NCBI RefSeq assembly: GCF_027213715.1
Contig: NZ_JAPWGM010000001.1
Coordinates: 1,054,001-1,118,000 of the forward strand
Direction of reading: 5' to 3'
Source: Pedobacter punctiformis
GTDB taxonomy: Bacteria; Bacteroidota; Bacteroidia; Sphingobacteriales; Sphingobacteriaceae
Length of the DNA stretch: 64,000 bases
The translations under genes and the position numbers were made by a program. Numbering within the stretch: the first letter of the stretch is position 1; every line of letters begins with the position of its first letter. Below are positions 34,607 through 43,059 of the stretch, in pieces. The notes under the pieces were generated by a model that saw nothing but the letters and a program-made list of their open reading frames with translations, searched no databases and was not told the origin of the DNA.

Positions 34607-35977
34607 ATGAACCAGGAAAAAATTGGTAAATACAGATGGACCATTTGCGCCCTTTTGTTTTTTGCTACCACCGTAAACTATTTAGACAGACAAGTATTGA
34701 GTTTGCTTTCGGGCAAGCTTGAAACAGAATTTAACTGGACCAATAGCGACTACGCGAACATTACCGCAGCATTTCAATTTGTTTACGCGATATCCATGCT
34801 TTTTGCAGGCCGGATTATTGATAAACTGGGTACAAAATGGGGCTATGCCGTTGCAATTGTTGTATGGTCTTTAGGTGCAATTTTACATGCAAAAGCCATT
34901 CCGGTGGGTGGTGCAATTTCTTCCCTTCTGGCTTTAGCCGGAATAACAGGAATTTCAATTTCCGTATTGGGTTTTATTGTTTCAAGAGCCGTTTTAGGCT
35001 TTGGCGAATCGGGTAACTTTCCGGCAGCCATTAAAGCAACCGCAGAGTATTTCCCTAAAAAAGAAAGATCATTGGCGACGGGTATTTTTAACTCCGGGGC
35101 AAACGTTGGTGCTATCCTTGCACCAGCAACGGTACCTTATATTGCCGAAGCCTGGGGCTGGGAAACCGCCTTTTTAATTATCGGTGCCGTTGGTTTTTTA
35201 TGGTTAATTTTTTGGTTTATATTTTATGATAAGCCGGAAGAACAGAAACGTTTACATAAAGCAGAGCTTGAATATATTTTATGCGATACCGATCAGAAAG
35301 TTATTGTGCCCACTGAATCGGAAACAGAAGCTAAAAAAGTTTCCTGGTTTAAGTTGTTGGGCTATAAACAAACCTGGGCCTTTACCTTTGGTAAATTTAT
35401 GACCGATGGTGTTTGGTGGTTTTTCCTGTTCTGGTTGCCCTCTTATTTAAAAGCACAATATGGCATGGAAGGAACCTCAATTTCATTCCCTCTTTTTGTA
35501 TTGTACAGCATGACCATGATTGGAAGTATTGGCGGCGGCTGGTTTCCGGCATATTTCCTTAAAAAAGGGTATAATGTTTACGAAGGCCGTATGAAAGCCA
35601 TGTTCGTCATTGCATTATTCCCATTGGTTATTTTACTGGCGCAACCATTGGGGCATTACACGTATTGGATTCCGGTGATTTTAATCGGGATCGGTGCATC
35701 TGCACATCAGGCATGGTCTGCAAATATTTTTACAACCGTTTCCGATATGTTTCCTAAAAAGGCTGTTGGTTCCATCATCGGTATTGGTGGCATGGCCGGA
35801 GGTATTGGCGGGGTAATTGTTTCAAAAGTTGGCGGAGCATTATTTGATCATTATAAAACACTGGGACACATTCAAACAGGGTACACCATAATGTTTGCTT
35901 TTTGCGCTGTTGCCTATATCATCGCGTGGGTAGTGATGAAAACATTAGTACCTAAAATGAAAATTATCGAACTTTAA
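34607..35977 (+). CDS. exuT: Hexuronate MFS transporter
   Basis: The 456-residue inner-membrane protein has 12 predicted helices. The anion:cation symporter hallmark TVNYLDRQVLSLLSG is at residues about 22-36, and GRIIDKLGTKWGYA follows helix 2. The middle loop and second half (KFMTDGVWWFFLFWLPSYL) match the ExuT/GarP group, which imports galacturonate or glucuronate with protons. One extra stretch (about 95-120, GGAISSLLALAGITGISISV) lengthens the region before helix 4. The position after kdgA supports hexuronate as substrate. Confidence 0.92.
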   Translation: MNQEKIGKYRWTICALLFFATTVNYLDRQVLSLLSGKLETEFNWTNSDYANITAAFQFVYAISMLFAGRIIDKLGTKWGYAVAIVVWSLGAILHAKAIPVGGAISSLLALAGITGISISVLGFIVSRAVLGFGESGNFPAAIKATAEYFPKKERSLATGIFNSGANVGAILAPATVPYIAEAWGWETAFLIIGAVGFLWLIFWFIFYDKPEEQKRLHKAELEYILCDTDQKVIVPTESETEAKKVSWFKLLGYKQTWAFTFGKFMTDGVWWFFLFWLPSYLKAQYGMEGTSISFPLFVLYSMTMIGSIGGGWFPAYFLKKGYNVYEGRMKAMFVIALFPLVILLAQPLGHYTYWIPVILIGIGASAHQAWSANIFTTVSDMFPKKAVGSIIGIGGMAGGIGGVIVSKVGGALFDHYKTLGHIQTGYTIMFAFCAVAYIIAWVVMKTLVPKMKIIEL

Positions 35978-35984
35978 AAAAATG

Positions 35985-36012
35985 ATAGGGCATTATTAAC
36001 CCAGTGCCCTAT
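35985..36012 (+). terminator. Hairpin between exuT and gapN
   Basis: ATAGGGCA and TGCCCTAT form an 8-base stem with a 12-base loop just after the exuT stop, followed by TTTCTTG. It is a moderate terminator or an RNA-processing hairpin that could set GapN output apart from the upstream genes. Confidence 0.6.
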
Positions 36013-36078
36013 TTCTTGAAAATAAATCTATACTAAAACTATGGATTAAGCGAACCATAAAACTAATAACAACCAAAA

Positions 36079-37704
36079 TTGAGTACAACATTAAATCTCG
36101 ACAACCTCTTCGTTGAAGAAAGCCAGATTCCGGATGAATTCAGGCTTTCAGAAGAAATCAATCAGAAAGAGTTTCTCTCTAATGGAGAAATGAAAACCTG
36201 GACCGGACCTTTTAACGAAGTTTTTTCGCCTGTTTGCGTAAAAACCGCTGAAGGCTTAAAGCGAAAACGCATCGGTAGTTTCCCGGTTTGTACCGAAAAG
36301 GAATCTACTGAAGCACTCGATGCTGCGGTTGCGGCTTATGATAACGGCCGCGGGCAGTGGCCAACCATGAGTGTGGCCGACCGGATTACCTGTGTGGAGA
36401 ATTTCACGCATAAAATGATCGAGCAAAAGGATATTGTTGTGAAGCTCATTATGTGGGAAATTGGTAAATCCTTTGCCGATTCGGTAAAGGAATTTGACCG
36501 TACGGTAGAATATATTTATGCAACAATTGATGCTTTAAAGGATATCGACAGGCAATCATCACGTTTTGAAATTGAGCAGGGAATTATCGCTCAGGTTCGC
36601 CGTTCGCCGCTTGGAGTGGTATTGTGTATGGGGCCATTTAATTACCCTTTAAATGAGACTTTTACAACACTTATTCCTGCTTTGATTATGGGCAATACGC
36701 TTTTATTCAAACCACCAAAACATGGTACTTTATTGCACTATCCTTTGCTTGAAGCTTTTCGTTCAAGTTTTCCAAAAGGCGTGGTGAATACCATTTATGG
36801 CCGTGGAAATATCATTGTGCCGGGTTTAATGAAATCGGGTAAGGTTAATGTGTTAACGCTGATTGGTTCAAGTAAAGTGGCCAACGAACTCAAAAAACTG
36901 CATCCAAAAGTAAACCGTTTGAGGGCAATATTGGGGTTGGATGCTAAAAATGCCGCCATTATTACTAAAGATGCTGATCTGGATCTGGCCGTTTCAGAAA
37001 CCGTTTTGGGCTCACTTTCTTTTAACGGACAGCGTTGTACCGCCATTAAAATTGTTTATGTACACCGTAGTTTAGCGCAGGAGTTTTTAAAGCGTTTATC
37101 AGCAGAAGTAGAGAAATTAAAATTTGGAATGCCATGGGAAAAAGGCGTGGCATTAACACCGCTTCCCGAATTGAATAAACCTGAATATTTAAAAGAATGT
37201 ATTGATGATGCTGTAACACACGGTGCAAAAGTGGTGAACAAAAATGGCGGTCAAACGCTTGAATCTTTTGTTTACCCTGCCATTATGTATCCGGTAAACA
37301 GCAATATGAAATTATACCGCGAAGAGCAGTTTGGCCCTGTTATTCCGGTGGTGCCTTTTGATGATCTGGAAGAGCCAATCGAATATTTAATCGGTTCGCC
37401 ACATGGGCAACAGGTAAGTATTTTCAGCAATAATGCTGCTGTAATTTCTTCGCTGATTGATCCTTTGGTCAATCAGGTAAGTCGTGTAAATATTAACTGT
37501 CAGTGTCAGCGTGGACCGGATGTGTTTCCATTTACAGGGCGTAAAGACAGTGCGGAAGGCACCCTTTCGGTCGTTGATGCCTTACGTTCGTTCTCTATCC
37601 GTTCTTTGGTGGCCACCAAGCTAACAGACAATAACAAAAAACTGCTGAATGAAATTGTAAGCGACAATGATTCCAATTTCTTAAGTACGAAGTATATATT
37701 TTAG
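36079..37704 (+). CDS. gapN: NADP-dependent glyceraldehyde-3-phosphate dehydrogenase-like ALDH
   Basis: The 541-residue aldehyde dehydrogenase of GapN type has GPFNYPLNETFTTLIPAL (about 194-211) and the nucleophile Cys in FNGQRCTAIKIVYVHRS (about 316-332). The C-terminal signature INCQCQRGPDVFPFTGRKD is typical of non-phosphorylating GAPDH. It would oxidise glyceraldehyde-3-phosphate to 3-phosphoglycerate with NADP. The segment where most ALDHs read ELGG reads ILGLDAKN here, so the usual general-base Glu seems shifted or replaced. The start is TTG at 36079, as no nearer ATG keeps the conserved N terminus. It lies 101 bases after exuT and would use the KdgA product. Confidence 0.85.
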   Translation: MSTTLNLDNLFVEESQIPDEFRLSEEINQKEFLSNGEMKTWTGPFNEVFSPVCVKTAEGLKRKRIGSFPVCTEKESTEALDAAVAAYDNGRGQWPTMSVADRITCVENFTHKMIEQKDIVVKLIMWEIGKSFADSVKEFDRTVEYIYATIDALKDIDRQSSRFEIEQGIIAQVRRSPLGVVLCMGPFNYPLNETFTTLIPALIMGNTLLFKPPKHGTLLHYPLLEAFRSSFPKGVVNTIYGRGNIIVPGLMKSGKVNVLTLIGSSKVANELKKLHPKVNRLRAILGLDAKNAAIITKDADLDLAVSETVLGSLSFNGQRCTAIKIVYVHRSLAQEFLKRLSAEVEKLKFGMPWEKGVALTPLPELNKPEYLKECIDDAVTHGAKVVNKNGGQTLESFVYPAIMYPVNSNMKLYREEQFGPVIPVVPFDDLEEPIEYLIGSPHGQQVSIFSNNAAVISSLIDPLVNQVSRVNINCQCQRGPDVFPFTGRKDSAEGTLSVVDALRSFSIRSLVATKLTDNNKKLLNEIVSDNDSNFLSTKYIF

Positions 37705-37723
37705 ATTTTGTAAATCTATATTC

Positions 37724-37767
37724 AAAAAAGATGTCCCTGTGAGTTTATCAGAGTGGACATCTTTTTT
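37724..37767. terminator. Bidirectional terminator
   Basis: AAAAAAGATGTCC and GGACATCTTTTTT are perfect 13-base arms around an 18-base loop, between the convergent gapN and CE12 genes, with T runs on both strands. Confidence 0.9.
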
Positions 37768-37781
37768 AATTTTAAGGGCGC

Positions 37782-38549
37782 TTATTTCAGCTTCTTTACT
37801 AAATCCAGTTTTAACGTTTTAATTCCTTTTACCACCAGGCCCGCCACGGTTTTAGCACCTTGAGGACTTAGATGCGTATCGTCTTTTTTGCCTGCAGGAT
37901 AATTTACATTTCCTGAATCAACGTGGTTAAATAATTTTATAGACGATTGATCACCCAGTTTTTTAAGCAAGTCTTCAGTCATAACCAGCATATCAATTAA
38001 GGGAACTTTTAATGAATCGGCAACTTTTCTGGTTACGGCAGGATAACCACCATGTGAATCGGTAAGGACACCGTTTTTAAAACTTCTCCTTGATATTGGG
38101 GTGAGTAACACCGGAATTGCTTTTTTATTTCGGGCTTCATTTACATAATTAACCAGATTGGTTTTAAACTCGCCTAATGAAGTCCCTACCGCGGGTTTAT
38201 CTGTTTTTTCGTCATTGTGCCCAAACTCGATCAATACATAATCGCCGGGAGCTAACCGATCAATAACCGGCTGCCAGTGATCAACGGTTTGACCAGTTTT
38301 CTCGTTTACATCTGTTTTAAAAGATTTTGTACTTCTGCCATTTAAAGCCCGGTTATCAATGGCTACGTCTGAATTAAAAAAAGCCGGAAGTTCCATACCC
38401 CATCCGGTTTCAGGGAAGGCTTTAGGCAATTTGTTGGCGGCGGTAGAATCTCCAACAATGTATACCGTTGTTTTCTTTTGAAAAATGGTGAACTATGCCA
38501 GGCTAATAATCGCTATTGCGGCTAAACCGGGAAAGAATTTTATTTTCAT
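37782..38549 (-). pseudogene. Rhamnogalacturonan acetylesterase (CE12, SGNH) with in-frame TAG
   Basis: From ATG 38549 the frame reads MKIKFFPGLAAIAIISLA and then TAG (38495-38493). It continues without another stop as FTIFQKKTTVYIVGDSTAAN to 37782, a full CE12 protein of about 255 codons. The block GDSTAAN holds the catalytic Ser, IEFGHNDEKTD the oxyanion Asn, and KKDDTHLSPQGAKTVA the Asp/His pair. The stop falls inside the signal peptide. The only later start candidate (TTG at 38429) would omit the catalytic Ser. So the gene is probably inactivated, unless the TAG is read through or is a sequence error (CAG to TAG). It lies 17 bases after the second pectinesterase gene. Confidence 0.85.
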
Positions 38550-38566
38550 ATTAATTTTGACGTTGC

Positions 38567-39595
38567 TTATTGAATTGGATTCCAATGATCCGATCCGCCT
38601 AAAATATTTAGAAGAGTATAAGATTTAAATTCGTTGTTTGTTAACTGTTTCGCCCAGCTTACTCTTGATTGAACTGGAGCCCCCGGACCAGTATTTTTGT
38701 ACTCAGCATAAAATGTAGTTTTTTCTTTGTCAGCAAACATGGCGTCTCCTTTCCAGGGATTCCAGCCTTCGGGAACAATATGACTGCCTAATTCGCATTG
38801 GATAAATACAGTTTTCGCATAAGGGCGCCAAGGCCTGCCTAAAAACACTTTTTTAACATCAGAACCGGCGATGAGTTTACAATTAAAAAAAACAAAACCA
38901 AAACGCTGACGTGAGGTGGTTGCCGCAGCTGTAATATAAGAATCGGCCAGGCTTTTAATGGTACAGTTTTGAAATACAGCTGTCGCTTTCCCAAAAATAA
39001 AATCGGTGGTACCTGCTATAAAACATTGCTCGTAATACTGTCTGCTATTTTCTGTTGCTGCAAACAACGCATCCTGGTGGCCTAAAATTTTGCAGTTTTT
39101 TGCCTTAAAACGATCACCTTCAACATGGAGTGCTACCGCTTGTCCAACTTTTCCAGAAGTATTTATAATGGTCAGGTTTTCAAGGCTAATGTCATCGGCT
39201 TCGACAAGCAAGGTATAAGAAGTATAGGTTGTTAATTTTTCATTTCCAAAAATGTCTTTCCCTGAAGGATTAGCTTTCCCTGAATAATCATTAAAACTGA
39301 TAATGGTATTTTCCTCACTTTCTCCTACTAAAGAAATTTTGGTTTTCCAGGAGGGGATAATTAATTTTTCGTTGTAGGTGCCATTTTTAATATAAATTTT
39401 GACCTCCTTTTCTCCTAAATCACGAGTGGAATTAACCGCCTCCTGAATGCTTTTGTAATTGCCTGTTCCATCTTTTGAAACCGTTATTGTTGCAGGATAT
39501 TTAACCTCCTGAGCATGGAGATGAAGAAATGAAAAACTACTTAAAATGAAGAGGGCTATAAATTTAAAATGAGGTGCTCTTGTCATTCTGATCAA
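38567..39595 (-). CDS. Pectinesterase (CE8), second copy, secreted
   Basis: The 342-residue protein has a signal peptide (1-28, ending LHAQ). The beta-helix carries GTGNYKSIQEAV (about 41), GQAVALHVEGD (about 150), LGHQDALFAATENS (about 171), TDFIFGKATA (about 197, catalytic Asp) and LGRPWRPYAKT (about 252). The QDTL of most members is QDAL here. It is clearly diverged from the CE8 at 22293, so the two are paralogues, perhaps for different methylation patterns or locations. It is transcribed with the CE12 pseudogene and follows the terminator of the SusCD operon. Confidence 0.94.
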   Translation of the reverse strand: MIRMTRAPHFKFIALFILSSFSFLHLHAQEVKYPATITVSKDGTGNYKSIQEAVNSTRDLGEKEVKIYIKNGTYNEKLIIPSWKTKISLVGESEENTIISFNDYSGKANPSGKDIFGNEKLTTYTSYTLLVEADDISLENLTIINTSGKVGQAVALHVEGDRFKAKNCKILGHQDALFAATENSRQYYEQCFIAGTTDFIFGKATAVFQNCTIKSLADSYITAAATTSRQRFGFVFFNCKLIAGSDVKKVFLGRPWRPYAKTVFIQCELGSHIVPEGWNPWKGDAMFADKEKTTFYAEYKNTGPGAPVQSRVSWAKQLTNNEFKSYTLLNILGGSDHWNPIQ

Positions 39596-39621
39596 TATAA
39601 ATCTGCACGATAAAGTTCATT

Positions 39622-39650
39622 AAAAAGGGGCAGATTAAAACCTGCCCCTT
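39622..39650 (-). terminator. Terminator of the SusC-SusD-lipoprotein operon
   Basis: AAGGGGCAG and CTGCCCCTT form a 9-base stem with an 8-base loop. On the minus strand it is followed by TTTTTA. It lies 15 bases after the stop of the surface lipoprotein gene and separates it from the second pectinesterase gene. Confidence 0.88.
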
Positions 39651-39664
39651 AAAAAAATATTGAT

Positions 39665-41230
39665 TTAGTTTCTCCACCTTGGATCGCCTATTCCGTTTGC
39701 CTTTAAATCTGTTTGGCTGATGGTAAAGTTACCGGTAGCCGGAGCATTAAAGCCAGGGTTTAGCGTTGTAAAAGTTCCTGCATCATATTTGGCACCCGAT
39801 GTGGCACTTCCTGACATATAGGTTGGTGCATTGAAATAATTATTTGCTGTAAAATTAGCTGCTACAATAATTGTTGATGCCTGGTTGGTTAAAATTCCGC
39901 CAGAATTAGCGACTATATTTTTGGAGAAATAAATTTCGTGTTTGGCTAAACGAACATAAAAAAGTCTATTGGCCGCACCATTACACATACCATTAAGCGT
40001 ATTTGTAGAAACAGTAATAACTGAGGTTATTGAAGGGAAATTCGTAGAACCGGTAGGATCCATCCTAAAAAAGTCTCTTGCTAATACAGATGCATAAACC
40101 GTATTATTTGAAAAATTAAGCGTTTTAGTTAAACCCGATCTGAAATCAATAAAATCTCCACCATTACATTCTATACTGCTGATTATGTTGCCTTTAATGC
40201 TTACAGATTCGATAAGGGTTTTTAAGTTTACATAAATCAATCCTTTAACATAATTCTTGATTACGCAATTTTCAATAGACAAATTGCCATAGGCATTATC
40301 AGAAGCCTCATCATATATAATAGCCTGACTACCATTTAATGAACCCGTACCATCGATTTCTAAATCTTTTAAACCCAAACCAGCATTGGCTTTTACCCTC
40401 ACAACCATGCCTTTAATCGCTGGCTTTTCTGATGGTTTTGCCCCTTTTAGAGAAATAGAGTTGGTTACTATAACATCTGCATTGATGTTGTAAGTTCCTG
40501 GAAATAATGCAAATACATCCCCTGCTTTAGCATTTGCCATTAAAGCTGCTAAATTATCGGTTGGCATTACCGGAATAGCACCTCCCAAATCAAGTAAAGT
40601 TGTAAAGGTGGTTGTGCCCCTAACTTTTGCTCCGTTTAATAATTTTGCGGTATATAAAGTTTCACCTGTTAAACCGGTAATGGATGCTTCGCCTGCTGTA
40701 ATTTCAGCGGCGGTAATGGTGTGCGTAATATTACCTGGGGTTAATGTAATTGTTGTTGCGGGTTCTCCGGCCGGCCAGTTTAAGACAACAGAATTTGATG
40801 TTAATTTAGCGGTATTAATCGCCTTAAAAATTTGTTCGGCATCTGTTTTTACGGTTGCTGTAATCCATTTAGAATCCGTTACCCCTTCTCCAATAGCTTT
40901 AACCCGGATCGAATATTGCGTATCACCAGCAAGGCCGGTAACGGTATAAGGAACTTGTGTAAAAGCAATATTACTGATAGATTTTAATGGAGTACCAGAA
41001 AAATCTGCAGTTTCAAAAACCTCAATGGTATAGGTTTTAGCATTGTTTACTGCTTTCCATGTTAGTTTTACACCTGTTTTATTTACAACACTTGAGGTGA
41101 GATCGGTAGGAGAAAATGCCCTGTCAGTCTGTAAACTGGTAATTTCTTCTACTGTATTATCTTTACAAGCTGAGAACCCAATTAAAGCCATCAGAAAGAA
41201 AAGGCTGATATATAAATTATTTCTTTTCAT
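39665..41230 (-). CDS. Surface lipoprotein with FnIII and DUF4957/DUF5123-like beta-helix
   Basis: The 521-residue protein has a lipoprotein signal (IGFSAC, Cys22). Two fibronectin-III-like domains follow (about 40-130 and 135-215; VNNAKTYTIEVFET, AGDTQYSIRVKA). The rest is a right-handed beta-helix (225-500) with ALFPGTYNINADVIV, SISLKGAKPSEKPAIKG and FFRMDPTGSTNF, matching DUF4957 and DUF5123. It ends in GIGDPRWRN, a common ending of SusE/F-like glycan-binding proteins. It follows susD by 12 bases, so it is probably the surface glycan-binding protein for pectin fragments. An enzymatic role is possible but unsupported. Confidence 0.85.
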   Translation of the reverse strand: MKRNNLYISLFFLMALIGFSACKDNTVEEITSLQTDRAFSPTDLTSSVVNKTGVKLTWKAVNNAKTYTIEVFETADFSGTPLKSISNIAFTQVPYTVTGLAGDTQYSIRVKAIGEGVTDSKWITATVKTDAEQIFKAINTAKLTSNSVVLNWPAGEPATTITLTPGNITHTITAAEITAGEASITGLTGETLYTAKLLNGAKVRGTTTFTTLLDLGGAIPVMPTDNLAALMANAKAGDVFALFPGTYNINADVIVTNSISLKGAKPSEKPAIKGMVVRVKANAGLGLKDLEIDGTGSLNGSQAIIYDEASDNAYGNLSIENCVIKNYVKGLIYVNLKTLIESVSIKGNIISSIECNGGDFIDFRSGLTKTLNFSNNTVYASVLARDFFRMDPTGSTNFPSITSVITVSTNTLNGMCNGAANRLFYVRLAKHEIYFSKNIVANSGGILTNQASTIIVAANFTANNYFNAPTYMSGSATSGAKYDAGTFTTLNPGFNAPATGNFTISQTDLKANGIGDPRWRN

Positions 41231-41242
41231 AACCTTATGCGC

Positions 41243-43036
41243 TTATAAATTCAAATTTTTATTATTTAACAATCCGTTAGAAGAGTCTAAAAAGACTTGC
41301 CAAATTGGCCAGAACTGCTGTTTATTTGGGTCTTTTACGGCAAGTGCATCCCAATACGTAATGGCGTCACCCGTAGCAGCCATTGTCCATGCCTTGCTCG
41401 ATGGGTAGTTTAAAGCAATGCCTTGCGCATCCGTATCCCCGAAGTTTAAGCCATAAATTTCAACAGTTTCGCCATTTGCAGCTGTTCTGTAATAAATTTT
41501 AGCTGGAAGTGCGGCATATTTACCCTGTCTGGTTTCTAATTGCTGCAATTTAGTTTTAGCCTCTGCAATTTTTACCCCTAATAAATTCCAACGGATTAAA
41601 TCATTCTTTCTTAACATTTCGCCGGTAAATTCTAAAGCTCTTTCGTTTACAATTGCATCAAAGAAAGCTTGTTTTGATGCGGTTGCCGTAGCCATAAACG
41701 CAGTTACTTTTGCCGGATTAGTAGGGAAAGCTCTATCTCTGATCATTTTTAAATATGGAGCAGCTGCGGCCGGACCATCTAATTCGTTAACGGCTTCTGC
41801 GGCCATTAAAACCACATCCCCGTAACGCATGTACATCCAGTTTAAACCATCATCGTTGGTAGAGGTTACCCTTCTTTTCATCCACTCATAACGGTATTTA
41901 CCAAAATATAAACGGCCTAATGCCGAAGGCACCTGGTAGCCGCCGGTATCGCCTGTGCCACCATCCCATTCGTAAGGAACGATGGTTACAGCTCTTCTTA
42001 CATCATCTTTATCATACTCATATAACATAATTGGGTTTGGCCCATCAGTACCCCCTTTATTCTGCCCGGTATATTTATCTGTTTTGAGGTGTTTAACACC
42101 CAGATCAAAAATAACCCGGCCTCTGCCTTCGCTAAATGGAATTTCCCACATCGATTCTAAACCAGCTGCACCGCCTTCTTCATTTAGTTTTCTAAATATT
42201 TCTTCAAAGCCCAGTAATCTAAGTTTGTTGCTGTTGATGATGTCGATACATTCTTTTTTAGCAATGGCATACATTTTATCACGCGATAAATCCGGATCAG
42301 AACTTAAGCGTACTGTACCATCAAGACGTTGTGCATAACCACCCGCAGCTAAGGCCAAACGAGCTCTTAAGCCTTTGGCGAAAGCTTTACTTACCCGTTC
42401 TACTTTGGCTGTTATTGCATTTTCTCCCGGCCAGGGCAGGTAACCTTGTGCCTCATCTAAATCAGCTAATAATTGTTTGTAAATAACATCTCTGTCGTTT
42501 CTTTCCAAGTAGGTTGTTCCTGAAGTAATGGGCTCAAAACGAGCCGGTACATCGCCCCAACCCTTAATTAAATCGTTGTATAATACTGCACGCAGGGTTA
42601 AAATTTCACCTAAAATTTGAGCCATTTGCGGATTACTGCTAATATTGCCGTATGTTCTCAAACCCCTGATGGCTAAATTAGCCCTTTCAATACCTTCATA
42701 AAATTTGGCCCAGGCATTATCTGCTGTATTCATTTGACCATTGTTTACATTGGCATCGTAGTTAGATAACTTTGCTTTATCGTCTATCGTTTTTAAACCA
42801 TTATAAACTTCTGCATCGTTGTTTAGTCCATAATAAACCAAAAACCGGCCACGGTAAGAATTGGTTTCTCCAAATGACTGAAGAATACCCGGAATTGATC
42901 CTTCTGCCAAAGCTGGAGTAGAAAAAATAACAGACTCGTCCAAAGAGGATTTTGCGGGAGCATCTAATGCTTTTTTACAGCTGCTTATAAAAGTAAGCGT
43001 TGTAAGGATGAACATTGTATATATAATCTTTTTCAT
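41243..43036 (-). CDS. susD: SusD/RagB-type glycan-binding outer-membrane lipoprotein
   Basis: The 597-residue protein has a lipoprotein signal ending FISSC (Cys20) and a mature part of SusD/RagB type. TPR-like helices occur early (ADNAWAKFYEGIERANLAIRG). The C-terminal half contains the family landmarks WMYMRYGDVVLMAAEAVNEL and NERALEFTGEMLRKNDLIRW. It caps the SusC barrel and hands over oligosaccharides, here presumably pectin oligosaccharides. The gene follows susC by 23 bases. Confidence 0.97.
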   Translation of the reverse strand: MKKIIYTMFILTTLTFISSCKKALDAPAKSSLDESVIFSTPALAEGSIPGILQSFGETNSYRGRFLVYYGLNNDAEVYNGLKTIDDKAKLSNYDANVNNGQMNTADNAWAKFYEGIERANLAIRGLRTYGNISSNPQMAQILGEILTLRAVLYNDLIKGWGDVPARFEPITSGTTYLERNDRDVIYKQLLADLDEAQGYLPWPGENAITAKVERVSKAFAKGLRARLALAAGGYAQRLDGTVRLSSDPDLSRDKMYAIAKKECIDIINSNKLRLLGFEEIFRKLNEEGGAAGLESMWEIPFSEGRGRVIFDLGVKHLKTDKYTGQNKGGTDGPNPIMLYEYDKDDVRRAVTIVPYEWDGGTGDTGGYQVPSALGRLYFGKYRYEWMKRRVTSTNDDGLNWMYMRYGDVVLMAAEAVNELDGPAAAAPYLKMIRDRAFPTNPAKVTAFMATATASKQAFFDAIVNERALEFTGEMLRKNDLIRWNLLGVKIAEAKTKLQQLETRQGKYAALPAKIYYRTAANGETVEIYGLNFGDTDAQGIALNYPSSKAWTMAATGDAITYWDALAVKDPNKQQFWPIWQVFLDSSNGLLNNKNLNL

Positions 43037-43059
43037 TCTTTTTATATTAAATGATGTGC

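Noticed and set aside
37782..38428. Shorter 215-codon CE12 ORF from TTG 38429 as the real gene
   Set aside because: It would begin after GDSTAAN and so lack the catalytic Ser and the signal peptide. The ATG at 38549 with an in-frame TAG explains the locus better.
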